Source: an uncultured Pelagibacteraceae bacterium | Lineage (GTDB): Bacteria > Pseudomonadota > Alphaproteobacteria > Pelagibacterales > Pelagibacteraceae | Assembly: GCA_902580135.1 (NCBI GenBank) | Contig: CACHJL010000009.1 | Location: 1 to 35,547 of the forward strand | Length of the DNA stretch: 35,547 nucleotides | Reading direction: 5' to 3' | In this document: piece after piece, positions 1-8,246 of the stretch | Position numbering within the stretch: the stretch's first letter is position 1 | Layout: each line of letters opens with the position of its first letter | Position numbers and translations under genes: made by a program | The notes under the pieces: model-generated | Told to the model about the DNA's origin: nothing | Seen by the model: the letters and a program-made list of their open reading frames with translations, nothing else | Databases searched by the model: none

Positions 1-16
1 AATTGACTATTTTTTT

Positions 17-1342
17 ATGTTTGCTAAAAACTTTTTAGTTTTAGTAAACTTTATTTTAAAAAATATTAATTTCTTTTCTAAACCAAAAAAAATTGAAAAT
101 AATAAGCCCATTTTTGTAAGTTTTTTTTCTTATACCAATAAGAAAAATGCTTTGAAAGGAAATTACGTTTCTGAATATTGGAAAGGTTTTAGATATACTA
201 AAAATAAAAATTGGCTTCATCTATATGACAGTTCCCCTGAGTACAAAAGTTCAAATGAAGTAAGAAATTATATTAAAAAAATTAATAATAAATCAAAAGT
301 AATAAATCATTTTTTTTTAGAGGATTATTTGACTATTAGTGTAGTTATACAATCCTTATTTAAAATTTTAAGTATTTATGTTTTTATTATTAAATCAAAT
401 TCTCAATTAAAAAATAAAAGTAGTTATTATAATCAATACTACAAATTTTTTTTTGAAGAAATTATTTCATTTTCTTTTTTCAGAAATATACTTTTATTTT
501 ATCAATTTAAAAAATTTTTTAAAAAAAATCAAATAAATTCAAATATTTTTTTCTGTATGGAGAACCAACCATGGGAAAAAATTTTACTTTATTTTTTAGT
601 TAAAAATAAATACCGTTCAAAATCATATGGTGTTATTCACTCTTCAATAAGATTTTGGGACTTAAGATTTATGAATTTTAAGGATAATAAGAGAAATATA
701 AATGGATATCATAATCCAAACATGATTTTATCTAACAGTAAGTTTGGAAGTAAAATCTTAAAAGAAAATGGTTATAAAAAAAAAATAATTATAAATGTTG
801 AAACCTTAAGATATTTAAACTTAAAAGATAAAAAAAAACTAAGATTAAACAAAATTAAAAATACAAAAAAAAATGTACTATTTCTGTCTGACTATGATGA
901 TGATTGTAATAATTTTTTTAAACAAATAATTCATTCATATAAAGATCACAAAGATAAATTTATCTATCTTAAGTGTCATAAATTAAAACCCATTAAAATT
1001 TTTCAAAAAAACCTAAAAATAATTAATAATTTAAATGAAATTAGAAAAAAAATTGATTATGTTGTTGTGTCAAATATGACTGCAGCAGCATTAGATTTAT
1101 ATTATGAGGGAATTAAACCTTTTGTTTATTTAAAATATAATGATTTAGATTATTCTCCATTATACAGATTTACTAATTACTCAACTTTTTCATCGATAGA
1201 ATCTCTCAATCAATTACTTAAGAAAAAGAAATATACATCTAAAAAGAAAATAATGAATGAAATAAGATTTAAGAATTATTTTATAATTGATAAAAAATTA
1301 AGTATATGGAAAAAGTTACTAAATTATGATTCTAAAAAATAA
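17..1342 (+). CDS. Surface carbohydrate biosynthesis protein, probable glycosyltransferase (TIGR04326-like)
   Basis: This 441-residue protein resembles the TIGR04326 surface-carbohydrate family, judged from motifs only. It carries an ENQPWE segment (about 182-187), a YGVIHSSIRFWD segment (204-215) and a C-terminal SNMTAAALDLYYEG segment (352-364), a layout like the nucleotide-sugar pocket of GT-B fold transferases. There is no convincing signal peptide; the N terminus is hydrophobic and basic, so membrane association is possible. It overlaps the next SDR gene by 17 nt, so the two are probably co-translated. Its role is inferred to be transfer of the sugar made by the following genes. The start has only 16 bases of upstream sequence in the window, so its promoter cannot be judged. 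The exact reaction is unknown. Confidence 0.6.
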   Translation: MFAKNFLVLVNFILKNINFFSKPKKIENNKPIFVSFFSYTNKKNALKGNYVSEYWKGFRYTKNKNWLHLYDSSPEYKSSNEVRNYIKKINNKSKVINHFFLEDYLTISVVIQSLFKILSIYVFIIKSNSQLKNKSSYYNQYYKFFFEEIISFSFFRNILLFYQFKKFFKKNQINSNIFFCMENQPWEKILLYFLVKNKYRSKSYGVIHSSIRFWDLRFMNFKDNKRNINGYHNPNMILSNSKFGSKILKENGYKKKIIINVETLRYLNLKDKKKLRLNKIKNTKKNVLFLSDYDDDCNNFFKQIIHSYKDHKDKFIYLKCHKLKPIKIFQKNLKIINNLNEIRKKIDYVVVSNMTAAALDLYYEGIKPFVYLKYNDLDYSPLYRFTNYSTFSSIESLNQLLKKKKYTSKKKIMNEIRFKNYFIIDKKLSIWKKLLNYDSKK

Positions 1343-2063
1343 AACAGTTTTTATCACTGGAGTTGGAAATGGTATAGGTCTTGCTATTTTAGAAAAAGTT
1401 ATTGCTGATGGAGGATATGTTTATGCCCTTACTCGAACAAAAAAAGATGTAAAATTATTTCAAAATAAAAATATTAAAATATTTTTTGGTGATGCAAGTA
1501 ATACTAATCTAGTAAAGAAAATTTTGAATCAATCTATAAAAGATAAAAATCCTATAAATTGCATTATTAATAACGCAGGAGTAAGATTTCGAAAAGATTT
1601 TATAAAAATTCAGTCTAAAGATTTAAGATATGTTTTTGAAAAAAATTTTATTTCAATTTTTTTTATCTCTCAAATTTTTATAAAATTTTGGTTAAAAAAA
1701 AAAATAAAAGGCAATATTTTAAATATCTCTTCTATAGTTTCTGATTTAGGATTTTCTCAATTATCTCTATATGGATCTTCAAAATCTGCTATAAATAATT
1801 TGACCAAAAGTTTAGCGTCTGAATTCTCCAACAATAAAATTAGAATAAATGCAATAAAACCAGGTTTCATAAAAACAAGTTTTTATAAAAAATTTAAGTT
1901 AAATAAAAAAAAATTATATAATTGGACACTTGAAAGAACTCCATTAAAGCGATGGGGAGAGCCAAAAGAAGTTGCAAATTTAGCGAGTTTTTTAATTTCA
2001 GAAGATTCCAGCTATATTAATGGAGAAATAATTAATATAGATGGCGGCTGGAGTAATACATGA
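1326..2063 (+). CDS. SDR family oxidoreductase (FabG-like)
   Basis: A classical short-chain dehydrogenase/reductase of 245 residues, the normal family length. It has the TGVGNGIG dinucleotide-binding loop (11-18), NNAG (82-85), a catalytic Ser at 135 or 136, the YGSSK catalytic pair (Y149, K153), KPGFI (178-182) and a C-terminal INIDGGW typical of FabG-like enzymes. It is soluble and uses NAD(P)H. It overlaps the upstream gene by 17 nt and the downstream kdsB-like gene by 4 nt. That coupling argues for a sugar or cyclitol keto-reduction or oxidation in the same pathway rather than fatty-acid synthesis. The substrate cannot be read from sequence. Confidence 0.85.
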   Translation: MILKNKTVFITGVGNGIGLAILEKVIADGGYVYALTRTKKDVKLFQNKNIKIFFGDASNTNLVKKILNQSIKDKNPINCIINNAGVRFRKDFIKIQSKDLRYVFEKNFISIFFISQIFIKFWLKKKIKGNILNISSIVSDLGFSQLSLYGSSKSAINNLTKSLASEFSNNKIRINAIKPGFIKTSFYKKFKLNKKKLYNWTLERTPLKRWGEPKEVANLASFLISEDSSYINGEIINIDGGWSNT

Positions 2064-2803
2064 AAACAATAGGATTAATCCCTACTAGACTGAATTCAAG
2101 TCGATTACCACAAAAATGCTTATTGCCAATAAATGGAATACCTATGATCATTCATACTTACAGAAGATCAAAACTCTCAAAAAAATTAGATGAACTAATT
2201 ATATGCTGCGATGATAAAAAAATTTTGTCTGTAGCAAAAAAATATGGAGCTAAAGCAATATTAACTTCTCCTCATCATACGAACGGCACAGAGAGAATTA
2301 CTGAAGCTTTTAAAAAACAAAAAAAAAAATATGATTTGATAATAGATATACAGGGTGATGAACCATTAATAAGTCCATACCATATTGATCAAGTCATAAT
2401 GTATCATAAAAAAAATCCAGAAGTCGACATAATATTACCCTCATTAAAAATAAAACCAGTAAATTCTACAAGTATTGTTAAAATTGTAAAAGATAAAAAA
2501 AATAATGTTTTATATCTATCAAGGGCAAATATACCGTTCGAATTTAAAGAGAATGCAAAATTTTTATATAAACATTTATCAATAATTTCATTTAAAAATA
2601 AGTCATTAATAAAATACTCATCTAATAAAAAAACCCAACTTGAAAAAATTGAAGATATTGAATTATTAAGAGCTTTAGAAATTGGTTTAAAAATAAAATC
2701 TATAAATTTAAAAGGAGATAGCTTTTCTGTTGATATTTTAGATGATTACAAAAAAGCAGAAACCTATATGAAAAAAGATAAATTATTTAAATTATATAAA
2801 TAG
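2060..2803 (+). CDS. CMP-KDO synthetase-like cytidylyltransferase (KdsB family)
   Basis: A 247-residue cytidylyltransferase of the KdsB family, which normally transfers CMP from CTP to the anomeric hydroxyl of KDO. Visible motifs are the CTP-binding loop TRLNSSRLPQK (9-19), QGDEP (98-102), LYLSRANIPF (151-160) and the LEKIEDIELLRALE stretch (194-207). The usual HIGIY-type sugar-binding segment reads KHLSIISF (171-178) and the terminal VDTPED block reads VDILDD, so the acceptor site looks divergent. It lies between an SDR (4-nt overlap) and an AroB-like cyclase (3-nt gap). A housekeeping kdsB would usually be elsewhere, so this copy probably activates an island-specific sugar. The family is clear; the substrate is not. 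Confidence 0.8.
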   Translation: MKTIGLIPTRLNSSRLPQKCLLPINGIPMIIHTYRRSKLSKKLDELIICCDDKKILSVAKKYGAKAILTSPHHTNGTERITEAFKKQKKKYDLIIDIQGDEPLISPYHIDQVIMYHKKNPEVDIILPSLKIKPVNSTSIVKIVKDKKNNVLYLSRANIPFEFKENAKFLYKHLSIISFKNKSLIKYSSNKKTQLEKIEDIELLRALEIGLKIKSINLKGDSFSVDILDDYKKAETYMKKDKLFKLYK

Positions 2804-2806
2804 TAA

Positions 2807-3919
2807 ATGGATATTTCATATAATATTAATAACAACAGGCACAATATTAGTATTGAAAAAAAATTGTCACAGAAATTTATAAGTCAAATAGAACAAGCTA
2901 AATCAGATAAAAAAATATTATTAATTTATGATAAAAATATTGAAAGTAAATTTATTAAAAATTTTTATGAATTATTAAAACTTTCTGGATGTAAAATTTT
3001 TCTTCTTCAATTAGAAGGTAATAAATCGAATAAAAATGAAAAACTTCTTTTTAAAATTCTTGATTTTCTAATTTTAAAAAGTTTTACCAAAAAATCTATA
3101 TTAATCTCATTAGGTGGCGGTGTATTAGGTGATGTATGTGGTCTTGCAGCATCATTATATCTAAGAGGACTAATTTTTTATCAAATTCCATCAACAATGA
3201 CAGCTATGGTTGATAGTTGTCTAGGTGGAAAAACAGCAATAAATTATAAAAAGATCATAAATTCTGTTGGAAGTTATTATCATCCTTATCATGTATATAT
3301 TTTTAATGATTTAATCCAAACACTTCCTAACAAAGAATTTTTATCTGGTATTCCTGAAATATTAAAATGCGGATTAATAAAAAAAAATAAAATTATCAGA
3401 TATTTAAATAATAAAAAAGAAAGTATTATTGCAAGAGAATTTGAAATAATTAAAGAGTTAATTGTTGAGTCTTTGTCGACAAAAATTCACTTTTTTCAAA
3501 ATGATATTAATGAAAAAAATACCAGGCTTTATTTAAATTTTGGTCATACATTTGCTCATGCTTTTGAGATGTCGACAGCTAAATTAATTAAAAATGATTA
3601 TTTGCGGCATGGAGAAGCAGTAGGAATTGGAATTCTCTGTGAACTTTATTATGCTAATAGAAAAAGCAAACAAATTGATATTGTTCAAAAAATTTTATCA
3701 GATTTTAATTTGCCGATAAAGGTTCTCGATGAAAATAAATATGACTCTAAATTAATACAAAAAATTCAAAGTCAAACTTACAAATATATTTTCTTAGATA
3801 AAAAAAAAATAAATAATAATCCTCGTTATATATCTTTAAAAAAAAATTTTATTCCCAAAACCGAAGAAATGAAAAATAATGAATTAATCGATGAAACAAT
3901 ATTCAAATTTATAAAATGA
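2807..3919 (+). CDS. 3-dehydroquinate synthase-like sugar-phosphate cyclase
   Basis: A 370-residue member of the AroB/sugar-phosphate cyclase superfamily. It has the NAD-binding GGGVLGD (103-109), GGKT (140-143), EILK (E184, K187), R240, GHTFAH (H247, H251) and RHGEAVG (H268). E184, H247 and H268 match the three metal ligands of dehydroquinate synthase. The GKN motif that contacts substrate in true DHQ synthases reads IIN here (150-152), so the Lys is lost. A different substrate from DAHP is therefore plausible. Its position after a KdsB-like gene and overlapping an FkbM methyltransferase by 4 nt places it in surface-glycan synthesis. It could still be a divergent AroB, but nothing else from the shikimate pathway is nearby. 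Confidence 0.8.
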   Translation: MDISYNINNNRHNISIEKKLSQKFISQIEQAKSDKKILLIYDKNIESKFIKNFYELLKLSGCKIFLLQLEGNKSNKNEKLLFKILDFLILKSFTKKSILISLGGGVLGDVCGLAASLYLRGLIFYQIPSTMTAMVDSCLGGKTAINYKKIINSVGSYYHPYHVYIFNDLIQTLPNKEFLSGIPEILKCGLIKKNKIIRYLNNKKESIIAREFEIIKELIVESLSTKIHFFQNDINEKNTRLYLNFGHTFAHAFEMSTAKLIKNDYLRHGEAVGIGILCELYYANRKSKQIDIVQKILSDFNLPIKVLDENKYDSKLIQKIQSQTYKYIFLDKKKINNNPRYISLKKNFIPKTEEMKNNELIDETIFKFIK

Positions 3920-4686
3920 TAAAAAAACTTATAAAAAATTTAATTAGATCTTTTGGTTACAACATTCAAAAAATACCTAAAGAAGTAAATGAAATTTCAA
4001 TTAATGAAATTTTAGGACTTACATTGCCATCAAATTCAGTAATATTTGACGTAGGAGCAAATCAAGGGCAGTCAATAAAAAATTTTAAAAATATTTTTCC
4101 TGACTCAAAAATATATGCTTTTGAACCATCAAAAGAGGATTTTGAAATACTAAAAAAGAAATATCATGGAGATCAAAATATAGTTTTAAATAACATTGCA
4201 TTAGGAGATAAAAAAGAAAATAAATTATTTAATGTCATGCATAAGTCTGATACTTCATCATTTTTAAATTTAAATAAAAACTCTGAATGGCTTAAATATA
4301 GAAGTAAGTCATTAAAAATTCCTGAAAAAGATTATATAAAAAATACCTCTATGGTCGAAGTTGATACTATTGATAATTATTTAAAAACACAAAAAATAGA
4401 TAAAATAAATTGTTTAAAAATTGATACACAAGGTTATGAGGATAAAGTATTAATGGGTTGTTTAGAGTCTCTAAAAAATAATACTATAGATATAGTGGTG
4501 GCAGAAATAATTTTTGACAACGTATATGATAAATATTTGACTTTTTTAGATTTAGAGAAACATCTAGTTACTAATAATTATAGAATGGCTGGAATTAACT
4601 TAACAAATAATAATATATTTCGAGGTCTAGTTTTCTTTGCAGATGTAATTTATATTAATAAAAATATATTAAAAAACACTAATTAA
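3916..4686 (+). CDS. FkbM family methyltransferase
   Basis: A 256-residue SAM-dependent methyltransferase. It shows the FkbM-type motif I DVGANQGQS (45-53), an acidic SAM-ribose site in FEPS (69-72), an NIALGD segment near 93-98 and the family-typical KIDTQGYE (168-175). FkbM enzymes O-methylate sugars and polyketides in the cytoplasm. It overlaps the AroB-like gene by 4 nt and precedes the paired unknown genes at 4704-6216, so it probably methylates a glycan or its precursor. The short basic N terminus has no signal peptide. A second, distinct FkbM gene is at 29546-30370. Confidence 0.88.
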   Translation: MIKKLIKNLIRSFGYNIQKIPKEVNEISINEILGLTLPSNSVIFDVGANQGQSIKNFKNIFPDSKIYAFEPSKEDFEILKKKYHGDQNIVLNNIALGDKKENKLFNVMHKSDTSSFLNLNKNSEWLKYRSKSLKIPEKDYIKNTSMVEVDTIDNYLKTQKIDKINCLKIDTQGYEDKVLMGCLESLKNNTIDIVVAEIIFDNVYDKYLTFLDLEKHLVTNNYRMAGINLTNNNIFRGLVFFADVIYINKNILKNTN

Positions 4687-4703
4687 ATTATTAAATCTTT
4701 AAA

Positions 4704-5474
4704 ATGAATTTTTTTTTTGGAATTAAAGACAATCAAATTAATTGTGAATTACAAATTCCTCTTTTTCAAAACAAATCATTAAAACTTGTTAATTATAATT
4801 TGTATTCAATTTTTCCAAATAATGGATTGTGGGAAATAAATAAAATAAATGATGCAAAAAATTCTGAATTTTTTATAATAAAAAATAATGAGATCTCGAA
4901 TGACAAGATTTTTTTTATAGCAAAAGATAAAGATTTGATAGAGTATGATTCATCAAAATTACAAAATTTTAATTCATATACTGACACCACACCAGCTTAT
5001 AGGGCAAATTTAAAAATTGATATTAATGAGGGCGGATTTTCTTCTTATCAATCCGAGTATCCATTTGAGATGGCTGTTAAAAATGGTTCAATTTTAAGTC
5101 CTATTAATACCTTATTAGATAAAACAGCGGATAAAAATTATGTATTTATTAAGAATATTTTTGTGGACCCTATAAGCAAAGAATTTGATCTTTTCTTAAT
5201 AAATTTTAAAGAGAGAAAAGTAATAAAAAAATATTTAATTAAGACAAATTATATGAATAAAATTGAAATTGATAAATCATATATTGATCCAGAAGTTTAT
5301 TTATTTACAAAAGATTATTTAGGTGTGCCAATTTTTGTAAATATTAAAGATAAACATATTTCATTCGAACATACTCATCCTCCTCATGAATATATCTTAA
5401 GTGAAGATAAATTTAAACTTGTAAATAACGTAAAAAGAAAATTTAATGAAATTATATTACAAGAAAATAATTAA
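4704..5474 (+). CDS. Unknown protein, first of a paired 256-residue set
   Basis: I do not recognise this gene. It is 256 residues, soluble-looking, with alternating short hydrophobic and polar stretches suggesting a mostly beta fold, and no signal peptide. Notable segments are TPAYRANLKIDINEGGF (from about residue 95) and a C-terminal SFEHTHPPHEYI (about 221-232) with three closely spaced histidines that could bind metal. The next gene, also 256 residues, overlaps it by 29 nt and shows faint matching blocks (a LKK or IKK strand followed by an INK or IDK strand, then HxSF versus QHFSYVHG). The two may be ancient duplicates or partners. Its place between two methyltransferases suggests a role in glycan modification, but no function is assigned. 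Confidence 0.75.
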   Translation: MNFFFGIKDNQINCELQIPLFQNKSLKLVNYNLYSIFPNNGLWEINKINDAKNSEFFIIKNNEISNDKIFFIAKDKDLIEYDSSKLQNFNSYTDTTPAYRANLKIDINEGGFSSYQSEYPFEMAVKNGSILSPINTLLDKTADKNYVFIKNIFVDPISKEFDLFLINFKERKVIKKYLIKTNYMNKIEIDKSYIDPEVYLFTKDYLGVPIFVNIKDKHISFEHTHPPHEYILSEDKFKLVNNVKRKFNEIILQENN

Positions 5475-6216
5475 TTCAGACTTTGGAATTAGAATTAGAA
5501 ATACTTTAAATATTTCTCCTGTAGATATGTTAACATCGGAATTACATTCTGCATCAGTAAGTGACGCTTTTGTATGGCGAACAGACAATAATTTTTCAAC
5601 TAAGATAAGATTTATAGATATTTTAAATTTTTTTTTTGAAAAAGAAGAAACAACAGCAAATATTCTTTTTTATGATAATAACTTTAATTACCTAAAAAAA
5701 TTAAGTTTTACAAAGCTTAAAAAATTAAATGAAGTAATAATAAACAAAGAATTTTTTGGAAACAAAGAGGGGTATGGTACTTTTTATATATTTCATGATT
5801 TAAAGAATAACGAAGTACAAAAAGAACTAATTTCAAATAGATGTTATGTTGGTTTTTCTAAAAATGACCAGCATTTTTCTTATGTTCATGGCAATCTTTT
5901 AGCTAGGTATAATAGTTCAAATAATAAGAATGAAATTCAATCAGATATAATTAAAACCTCATTAATAATGAATCAAAATTATAAAATTCAAAAATATTTT
6001 AATAAAAATTTTAATAATGAAATATTTTTGACCAACCCAACGTCAAGAATAATAAATTTTAAAATCAAAAGAAATTCATATAGTTTGAAAGAGGGATGTT
6101 CATTAATAATAGATTTAAAACAAGATGACATAATAAATATAAAATCAAATTGTCTTTTTTTCAGACCAATTGTATTTAGTTATAATAGTGAATATTTTGA
6201 TGTACATCATGGATAA
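5446..6216 (+). CDS. Unknown protein, second of a paired 256-residue set
   Basis: Unrecognised protein of 256 residues with a predicted beta-rich composition and no membrane segment. Distinctive blocks are SVSDAFVWRTDNNFSTKIRF (about 38-57) and a C-terminal-half CYVGFSKNDQHFSYVHGNLL (about 142-161). The second block aligns by eye with SFEHTHPPHEY of the preceding protein. The ATG at 5446 makes a 29-nt overlap with the upstream gene; nearby in-frame alternatives are few, so the exact start is uncertain. It is followed 23 nt later by a class I methyltransferase. It may act together with its neighbour as a pair in glycan handling. No function is claimed. Confidence 0.75.
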   Translation: MKLYYKKIINSDFGIRIRNTLNISPVDMLTSELHSASVSDAFVWRTDNNFSTKIRFIDILNFFFEKEETTANILFYDNNFNYLKKLSFTKLKKLNEVIINKEFFGNKEGYGTFYIFHDLKNNEVQKELISNRCYVGFSKNDQHFSYVHGNLLARYNSSNNKNEIQSDIIKTSLIMNQNYKIQKYFNKNFNNEIFLTNPTSRIINFKIKRNSYSLKEGCSLIIDLKQDDIINIKSNCLFFRPIVFSYNSEYFDVHHG

Positions 6217-6239
6217 TAGTTTATAAAAAAAAATGTGAA

Positions 6240-7046
6240 ATGCACAATAGATTTTTTTATTACATAATTAGACCACATCAAATAATAAAAAAAATAATAT
6301 TAAAAATTGAAAATTTTTTCAAAAGAAAAAATTATGATTTAAAATTTTTTGAATTAAAACAGAATAATCTTTTCAAAAAATATGGTTTAATTAGAGATGA
6401 TGGATTAAAAAATATTTTGCAAATTCAAAATAGGCATCAATTTCTAAAAGATGAAATGTCTTCCGAACATCAAATATTTTTTTCTGCACTTAGCTTATCA
6501 AAAAATTCAAACATTAGAGAAATATTAGAGATAGGAACATGGGATGCAAAAAATGCGTATTTATTGTCATTATTATTCAAAAACGCAAATATAGAAACTA
6601 TAGATCTGAGTAAAGATCATGAGATTTTTACAAATTCATATAATAGATTTAATAAAGTAGACAAGTTTATAGAAGATAGAGATAAAATAATTTCAATGGA
6701 AAAAAGAATTTTTTTTAGAGAACTGAATTCTTTAAGATTATATGATTATCAAAAAAAATATGATTTAATTTGGATTGATGGTGCTCACGGATACCCAGTG
6801 GTTTGCATGGATATAATAAATTCTCTTAAACTAATAAATGCTAATGGTATAATAATGTGTGATGATGTTTTTATAAATAGAATTAAGTCTGACAAAATCT
6901 ACCAATCGAATGCTTCATATGAAACTCTACTAGAATTAAAAAGTGAAAATATAATTAATTTTGAACTAATTTATAAAAGATTAGATGTCGAAAATAATTA
7001 TGACGAAACAAAAAGAAAGTTTGTAGCAATTATAACTAAACTTTAA
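6240..7046 (+). CDS. Class I SAM-dependent methyltransferase (Methyltransf_24-like)
   Basis: A 268-residue methyltransferase with a Rossmann-type SAM site: LEIGTWDA (96-103), the acidic end of strand 2 in TIDL (120-123), WIDGAHGYP (178-186) and CDDV (207-210). The DGAHGY motif is typical of the Methyltransf_24 group, which includes many sugar O-methyltransferases, some metal-dependent. About 90 residues precede the SAM domain and may form a cap or substrate-binding part. It is followed one base later by an SGNH hydrolase. Substrate unknown; a sugar precursor or glycan is the likely target from context. Confidence 0.85.
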   Translation: MHNRFFYYIIRPHQIIKKIILKIENFFKRKNYDLKFFELKQNNLFKKYGLIRDDGLKNILQIQNRHQFLKDEMSSEHQIFFSALSLSKNSNIREILEIGTWDAKNAYLLSLLFKNANIETIDLSKDHEIFTNSYNRFNKVDKFIEDRDKIISMEKRIFFRELNSLRLYDYQKKYDLIWIDGAHGYPVVCMDIINSLKLINANGIIMCDDVFINRIKSDKIYQSNASYETLLELKSENIINFELIYKRLDVENNYDETKRKFVAIITKL

Positions 7047-7047
7047 T

Positions 7048-8103
7048 ATGAATTTTTCTAATATTTATAAATTAGTACCACATATGCAAGTTTATAATGA
7101 ACTTGGTTATAATTGGGAGCCTTTTATTATGTCTCTACAAAAACCAAATTTCAGATCTAAGGTAGTTAATACTGATAATTTTGGACTTAGATTTAATGGT
7201 TTAAAAATCAATGATAACGAATCAATTTTTAACGAACATAATAAAGAGTCTAAAAAAAAAATAGGAGCAATATTAGGAAGCTCAGCTTCTTTTGGGGTTG
7301 GTGCAAGTACCGATAATTTTACAATATCGAGTATATTAAGTGAAAAGACAGAAAATCATTTTTATAATTTGGCTGGAAGAGCTTATTCTGGATTTCAAGA
7401 AATAGTATTATTTAATTCTTTAATTAATAAGTTAGATAATTTAGAAACATTAATAGTTTTTTCAGGAGTAAACGATATCTTTTTTAATAGTTATATTGAA
7501 AAGTATGACCAAATTTTAGGACCTATTTTTTTTAATAAACAATTCAAAGAAGCTATGGTTACAAGCTCTTTAGATTGGAAAAAAAAAATGATAAAATATC
7601 TTTTTCAACCATTTTTAAGCAATGATGTTGATTGGTATAATTTAAATAAAAAAGATTTATTAAATAATTTATTTAAAAAAAATAATTTAAAATACTCAAA
7701 CAGAAATAACACTGAATTAATAAAGACAATTATTAAAAGAAACTTGAGATGTTTGTCAAATATTCAAAAAGGAATGAAGGTAAAACTAATTTATTTTTTA
7801 CAACCACTATCAATTTGGTGCAAAAGACAATTAAGTAATGAAGAAAATATGATATTTGAAGAATTAGACAAGATTTCTTTCAAAACAAATAATACTTTAA
7901 AATCTTTAAACTTTGACATTTATAATGATTACAATAATTATCTTGCTACAACATGCAAAGAATTGGATATAGAATTTTTTGATTGTAACAAATATTTTTC
8001 TAGTGAAAAATTTGATAAAAAATGGATTTTTTTGGATAGAATTCACATGACGGACCTAGGAAATAAATATATTGGCGAACTAATTGCTTCAAAATTAAAA
8101 TGA
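7048..8103 (+). CDS. SGNH/GDSL-type hydrolase or acyltransferase
   Basis: A 351-residue SGNH-fold protein. Block I is GSSASFG (77-83) with the nucleophilic Ser, the oxyanion Gly may be in AGR (109-111), block III is GVND (140-143) and block V is DRIHMT (D330, H333), giving the Ser-Asp-His set. No signal peptide is visible, which points to a cytoplasmic or membrane-associated role. In polysaccharide clusters such proteins usually add or remove acetyl groups on sugars. It begins one base after the methyltransferase and its stop overlaps the start of a 35-codon membrane-protein gene in an ATGA arrangement. Direction (esterase or transferase) cannot be decided. Confidence 0.82.
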   Translation: MNFSNIYKLVPHMQVYNELGYNWEPFIMSLQKPNFRSKVVNTDNFGLRFNGLKINDNESIFNEHNKESKKKIGAILGSSASFGVGASTDNFTISSILSEKTENHFYNLAGRAYSGFQEIVLFNSLINKLDNLETLIVFSGVNDIFFNSYIEKYDQILGPIFFNKQFKEAMVTSSLDWKKKMIKYLFQPFLSNDVDWYNLNKKDLLNNLFKKNNLKYSNRNNTELIKTIIKRNLRCLSNIQKGMKVKLIYFLQPLSIWCKRQLSNEENMIFEELDKISFKTNNTLKSLNFDIYNDYNNYLATTCKELDIEFFDCNKYFSSEKFDKKWIFLDRIHMTDLGNKYIGELIASKLK

Positions 8104-8207
8104 TTTATTTTTTATTAGCATTTATATTTTTAATAATTATTATTTTTATAATTAAAAGAATAAAAAAGAATAAAGAATCAAAAGATGATATCTATCCTCT
8201 TTGGTAA
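8100..8207 (+). CDS. Small single-pass membrane protein (35 residues)
   Basis: A 35-residue reading frame whose ATG overlaps the TGA of the SGNH gene (ATGA), the classic geometry for translational coupling. The predicted peptide has about 18 hydrophobic residues (2-18) followed by a basic run (KRIKKNK) and the tail DDIYPLW, giving a strongly predicted N-out or signal-anchor topology with a cytoplasmic basic side. Nothing else fits in 8104-8246. It may anchor or help the SGNH hydrolase at the membrane. It is not a shadow of another gene. Family unknown. Confidence 0.55.
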   Translation: MIYFLLAFIFLIIIIFIIKRIKKNKESKDDIYPLW

Positions 8208-8246
8208 TAAATATTGTATTAATCAGAGATGTAATAATTTTATATA

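Noticed and set aside
1..16. TTGACT near the left edge as a -35 box
   Set aside because: There is too little space before the ATG at 17 for a -10 box and a start point, and the upstream sequence is missing.
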